Assembly (NCBI GenBank): GCA_013400115.1
Contig: VXBP01005063.1
Location: forward strand, 186,001 to 250,000
DNA from: Rhinopomastus cyanomelas
Taxonomy: Eukaryota > Chordata > Aves > Bucerotiformes > Rhinopomastidae
Reading direction: 5' to 3'
Length of the DNA: 64,000 nucleotides
Shown here in pieces: positions 60,251 to 64,000 of the stretch. Under the pieces are notes generated by a model. It did no database searches. It was not told the DNA's origin and saw only the letters and a program-made list of their open reading frames with translations. Within the stretch, counting starts at the first letter, position 1, and every line of letters begins with the position of its first letter. The translations under genes and the position numbers were made by a program.

Positions 60251-62941
60251 GAGTACAAGTTGCAGTATTTGAGGTTCTTTGAATAATTCAGATGCATTCA
60301 TTTACTCTTGATTAGTGGATCAGGTTCTTCAAAAAGTGAGTATTTATTTTATTTTATGACATGTACCATTAATAATGTATCACATTTCTCACAAGCTGCT
60401 TTTTAAAGAAAGCAATAAAAATATGCAAGGAGACAAGACTTCTGAATAGATATTAAGGAACCATGGAGCCACTTAAGCTGTCAGTTTGAAACTAGTCTAT
60501 TATAACTGCTGTTTCTGAGGGAAGAAAAATACAATCTTGATAATGCAAAAGGGTGAGTTAAACTAGGTTGAACAGATGATGCAGTGCCAGAGAATTACAG
60601 TACAGCTCTCCATACAGTAAATGACAGGAAGGCAATTATATTCTGTGCCATCACTGGGATGAGGATGTGTTTGGACAACAGCTTTGAGGTTTCTTTCTGA
60701 AGTAGTACATGGAATTTCTCTGGATTATCAAATCCTGTTTGAAAATTGCAGTGGGGAAAAGGCCAAACACAATTACTAGGACCAGTAGTAATATTAGTTA
60801 TGGCAAATGAAAAATAAATCACAGGGTCTGAGGACTTAAAGGGTTTTGAAAACATTTGGTTATGCAGAAACCCTTCTGAAGAGGGGCCATTTCTGCAGAC
60901 ATATTAAAGAAGTGGCTCCTGGGAGACATGATTAATCTCAGTGAGCTGTGAGCTCTGCTAATTGTCCAGATGTCCTTGACAGACTGCACAAGCACATGAG
61001 AAATGCCCCACTCTGTGAGACCAGAAGTGTGTCCAGCTCTGTGTTCTGGCTTTGGTAGGGACAGCTGGATGTGCTGCTCAGAAGCAGCAAGTGAACTTAA
61101 GTCTATCGTTTGCGGTCTGGACTCCCTCTCCCAATATGCCAGTGGTCACACATTTAGTGATCGTGCTCTTAGAAGCGGCAACCCTGTGCATCCCTTTTAG
61201 TCTGCTTACAGACCTGCTGCCCATGAGTGTGTGTAACCTTTTACTGACCATGCTGCTGCTGTCCCCCTGTACATCCTCCTGTGACAGATAAGTAGGTAAA
61301 GTTTGGAGGTAAGTTAATTGCAACTAATTAAAATGTTCCTGTCCCTCATGAGTAAAATCTTAATGTGTGTTTAATTTCTTTGAAAATAAGACTTTCATTC
61401 TAGCCTAAAATGTGAAGATGTGCCAAGGATGTGGTTAAAACCAGTAGTAACAGAATAATAAGTACAAGCCTTCAAGGCTAAGGGTTTTTAGGCAGAGAGC
61501 CCAAATGGGAGCATCTCACAGTGTAAAAAGTTGTATGTAAAAGTTACCATGATCATATAAGTTTTAGTGACAATTTCATTAATTATGGAATTCAACTCCT
61601 GAAACCTCATGATAGCTTTAGAGACCAGGGTGACAATTATCACATTGACTGCCTCCCATGAGCACTCAGCATAACTGTTTTCTCTTAATTTCACTTGTTG
61701 GTCATTAGACTAAGATTAGGAAGGCTCAATTACATTCGCTGGCTTCATTTTTGGCATCACACTTAAATTGCTCTAGAATGCAAACTCCCTTAAACAGAAA
61801 TTGGGAGGCAACTTCATGTTCATGAAATTTTTTTGTTTTTGCTGAAATTGTGGTGATTTCTGGAAAGACCGGAAAGGAATAAGATGCCATGGATATTACC
61901 CAGACCTTTTCTTATTCTCCAGCTTTACTGTCTTTGTTAGGTATAGAGGTACATGAAGTAATACTTACTGATTTGTACAAATCACCTTTGTGATGGTTGT
62001 TTCAATACCTATAAATTTCCATAGTAAATTTTCAACTATAAACTAATGCTTAACACAACTACAAAGTAATTTTACTAGACTGTCCACTGCAACAAATATA
62101 TGGTTTTCTTTTTTTATTTATTAACCTTAAACAAGGTTACAATGACCTTGATCAATTCAGCTTTTTTAAAACTGAGCAATGTTGTTAGAGTCTACTCATT
62201 TCAGACTTGTTAGAATTGTGCTGAACACCAAAAGCCTCTCGAGACGGTCAGCATTCAACTGATCACCACATTTTAGACCCTTCATGCAAACTATCAGTTA
62301 TAGAATCAATAGTCACAAACTCTGGCCTTTTGAATTACTCTTCATAAACTGAGCAAAAATGAGCACATTCCTCAGCAGAGAAATCTGTAAGTCTCTACAG
62401 CTGCCATAAAGGCCATTTAAGAAAACGGCAAATCAAGTTTATAAAGTCTTTGTGAAATACAATATGGATGTGTGACTTTATCATGTGCCTGCACTTCAAG
62501 TTACAAACTGTATTGCAGCTGTATAAAAGAATAATTTTCCTTCTCTGGAAATGAACTATTTGCAAGGAAATCACAAGCAGAACTTCTTTGAACTTATATT
62601 CGCTATTATTCTTATATTTTGATGTCACATGGGGTCCATGAAGGTAACGATGACCAGGCAACTAAATTGTAAGCATGTACGATGCAAGAAAAAAGTGAGT
62701 AACTCCGAGTAAGAGGAGTATTTCTGAGTAGTTAAATAGCTTTATGATTTAAAAATCTAACAAAAACTCACAGTACATATTTACATTACTGCGAGTATTT
62801 ATGCCCCGCTGAACTGAGAACAAGGTAAATGTGACTCATTGATCACTTCCTTCTTACCCACACCCACATTTATATTGCCTAGGTATATTTCTCATGTTAA
62901 ACTTACACCGTAGGTCATTTACTGTCTAAGAGCTGACTTGC

Positions 62942-63738
62942 AGAATCATAGAATCATTACAGACTGGAAGGGACCTCAAAAGATCATCTAGTCCAACCCG
63001 CCTGAAACAGCAGGATCACCTAGACCAAGTCACACAGGAACCCGTCCAGTCGGGTCTTGAACATCTCCAGTGAGGGAGACTCCACAACCCCCCTGGGCAG
63101 CCTGTTCCTGTGCTCCGTCACCCTCACCGTGAAGAAGTTCCTTCTCAGGTTGATGTGGAACCTCCTGTGTTCTAGCTTACAACCATTGCCCCTTGTCCTA
63201 TCACTACATGACACCGAGAACAGCCCAGTGCCATCCTCCTGACACCCACCCCTCAAATATTTGTAGACATTAATGAGGTCACCCCTCAGTCTCTTCTTCT
63301 CCAAGCTAAAGAGACCCAGCTCCCTCAACCTCTCCTCATAAGGGAGGTGTTCCACCTCTCTTATCATCTTTGTTGCCCTACGCTGAACTCTCTCCAGAAG
63401 CTCCACATCCCTCTTGAACTGAGGAGCCCAGAACTGGACACAATACTCCAGGTGTGGTCTCACCAGGGCAGAGTAGAGGGGGAGAAGAACCTCTCTTGAT
63501 CTGCTAACCACCCCTCTTCTAATCCACCCCAGGATGCTGTTGGCCCTCTTGGCCACAAGAGCACATTGCTGGCTCATAGTCATCTTGTTGTCCACCAGGA
63601 CCCCCAGATCCCTTTCCCCTACACTACACTCCAACGGGTCAGTCCCCAGTTCGTACTGGTACCTAGGGTTGTTCTTGCCCAGATGCAAGACTCTGCACTT
63701 ACTCTTGTTATAGCTCATTAGATTTTTCTCTGCCCAGC
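62942..63738 (-). mobile_element. CR1 LINE 3' fragment, best-preserved copy
   Basis: The minus-strand element has AGAATCATAGAATCATTA tail units at 62942, the 3' block with the GGAACCCGTCCAGTCGGGTC variant shared with 27373-27835, and a single uninterrupted ORF2 C-terminal frame. It is 5'-truncated near 63738, just downstream (in sense) of where motif C would lie. The lack of frameshifts over about 700 bp suggests it is among the youngest copies here. Confidence 0.94.
63020..63718 (-). pseudogene. CR1 ORF2 C-terminal fragment, 232 codons uninterrupted
   Basis: The frame runs from CRVLHLGKNNPRYQYELGTD through VGERDLGVLVDNKMTMSQQC, SREVLLPLYSALVRPHLEYC, VQFWAPQFKRDVELLERVQR, ELGLFSLEKKRLRGDLINVY and GNGCKLEHRRFHINLRRNFF to FKTRLDGFLCDLV and the stop. 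This is the thumb and C-terminal part of CR1 ORF2. The catalytic palm and endonuclease are absent, so there is no enzyme activity. The apparent start methionine is just an internal codon and nothing indicates expression. Confidence 0.92.
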
Positions 63739-64000
63739 TCTTTCAAAGATGATTTTCATTCAGACTGAAATCACCACTGCATGTGCCGCAAGCTTCCTAC
63801 CACTGGTCTTGCTTAAAGTTGCCTCAAATGACAGCCAACTGTGGTCTGATATCATAGGTATTTCTGGAAATCTCATTATTTGAGGGCCTTTCTGGAAAGC
63901 TGAAAATTTTCAAACTGGATGAGTACTAATTCTAGTGCCTCTAGCAGCTGAGACAGATGCAATGGGTAAGGCAGCTGTTGTTGAGTTATAGGGTTTTGGA
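63739..64000. other. Non-coding sequence
   Basis: Unique sequence after the 5' truncation point of the last CR1. Nothing recognised. Confidence 0.6.

Larger units (their letters stand above)
55721..62941. other. AT-rich non-coding sequence
   Basis: No gene recognised over 7.2 kb. It includes a (TG)n tract at 58345-58359, a direct repeat at 56389-56424 and nested inverted repeats at 60182-60250. Overlapping frames on both strands at 61052-61323 are the most gene-like stretch, but match no family I know. Confidence 0.55.

Noticed and set aside
1..64000. CRISPR arrays, operons, prophage or bacterial gene systems
   Set aside because: There is no spaced repeat array, and gene density and reading frames are those of vertebrate non-coding DNA.
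1..64000. tRNA or other small RNA genes
   Set aside because: I looked for B-box-like GGTTCGAATCC-type sequence and found no convincing match with a paired A box.

Overview
The window looks like vertebrate, and specifically avian, nuclear DNA. It is AT-rich and non-coding, and carries many CR1 non-LTR retrotransposon copies with the octamer tails (ATTCTGTG or ATTCTATG type) typical of bird and reptile CR1. I recognise no host protein-coding exon, tRNA, rRNA or CRISPR array. By hand count, CR1-lineage sequence covers about 10 kb (roughly 15%). That is high for a bird and would suit a CR1-rich lineage such as Piciformes or Bucerotiformes, but this is inference, not identification.

Layout. 1-1294 is unique AT-rich sequence. 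1295-3600 is a long minus-strand CR1 split by two later insertions: a second CR1 3' end (2041-2287) and a 205-bp hAT-type DNA transposon (2356-2560) with a perfect 8-bp target duplication. 6270-6374 is a short plus-strand CR1 tail. 7540-8120 is a GC- and CpG-richer island with a CTCF-like motif. 9430-9518 is a second hAT copy of the same family, in opposite orientation, again with a perfect 8-bp duplication. 9519-16260 is featureless apart from a TA repeat, a TATA-like site and a hairpin.

Further CR1 copies lie at 16261-16770, 21477-23120 (two elements, with a 283-bp assembly gap), 25680-25855, 27373-27835 (internally deleted), 29058-29535, 37773-38417, 38768-39080, 39702-39783, 49941-51256, 54846-54990, 55504-55720 and 62942-63738. 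A candidate solo LTR lies at 46584-46854. A much older CR1-lineage reverse-transcriptase remnant lies on the plus strand at 53280-54110. The rest is AT-rich sequence in which I see no gene.

How it fits together. This is a record of successive transposition rather than a functional gene cluster: an ancient CR1 relative, then several CR1 subfamilies, then hAT miniature elements inserting into one of those CR1s, plus at least one probable LTR. All CR1 copies are 5'-truncated and broken; the best-preserved frame is a 232-codon C-terminal ORF2 fragment at 63020-63718. CR1 copies lie mostly on the minus strand (13 against 4), which would fit an intron of a plus-strand gene, but no exon is visible to confirm it.
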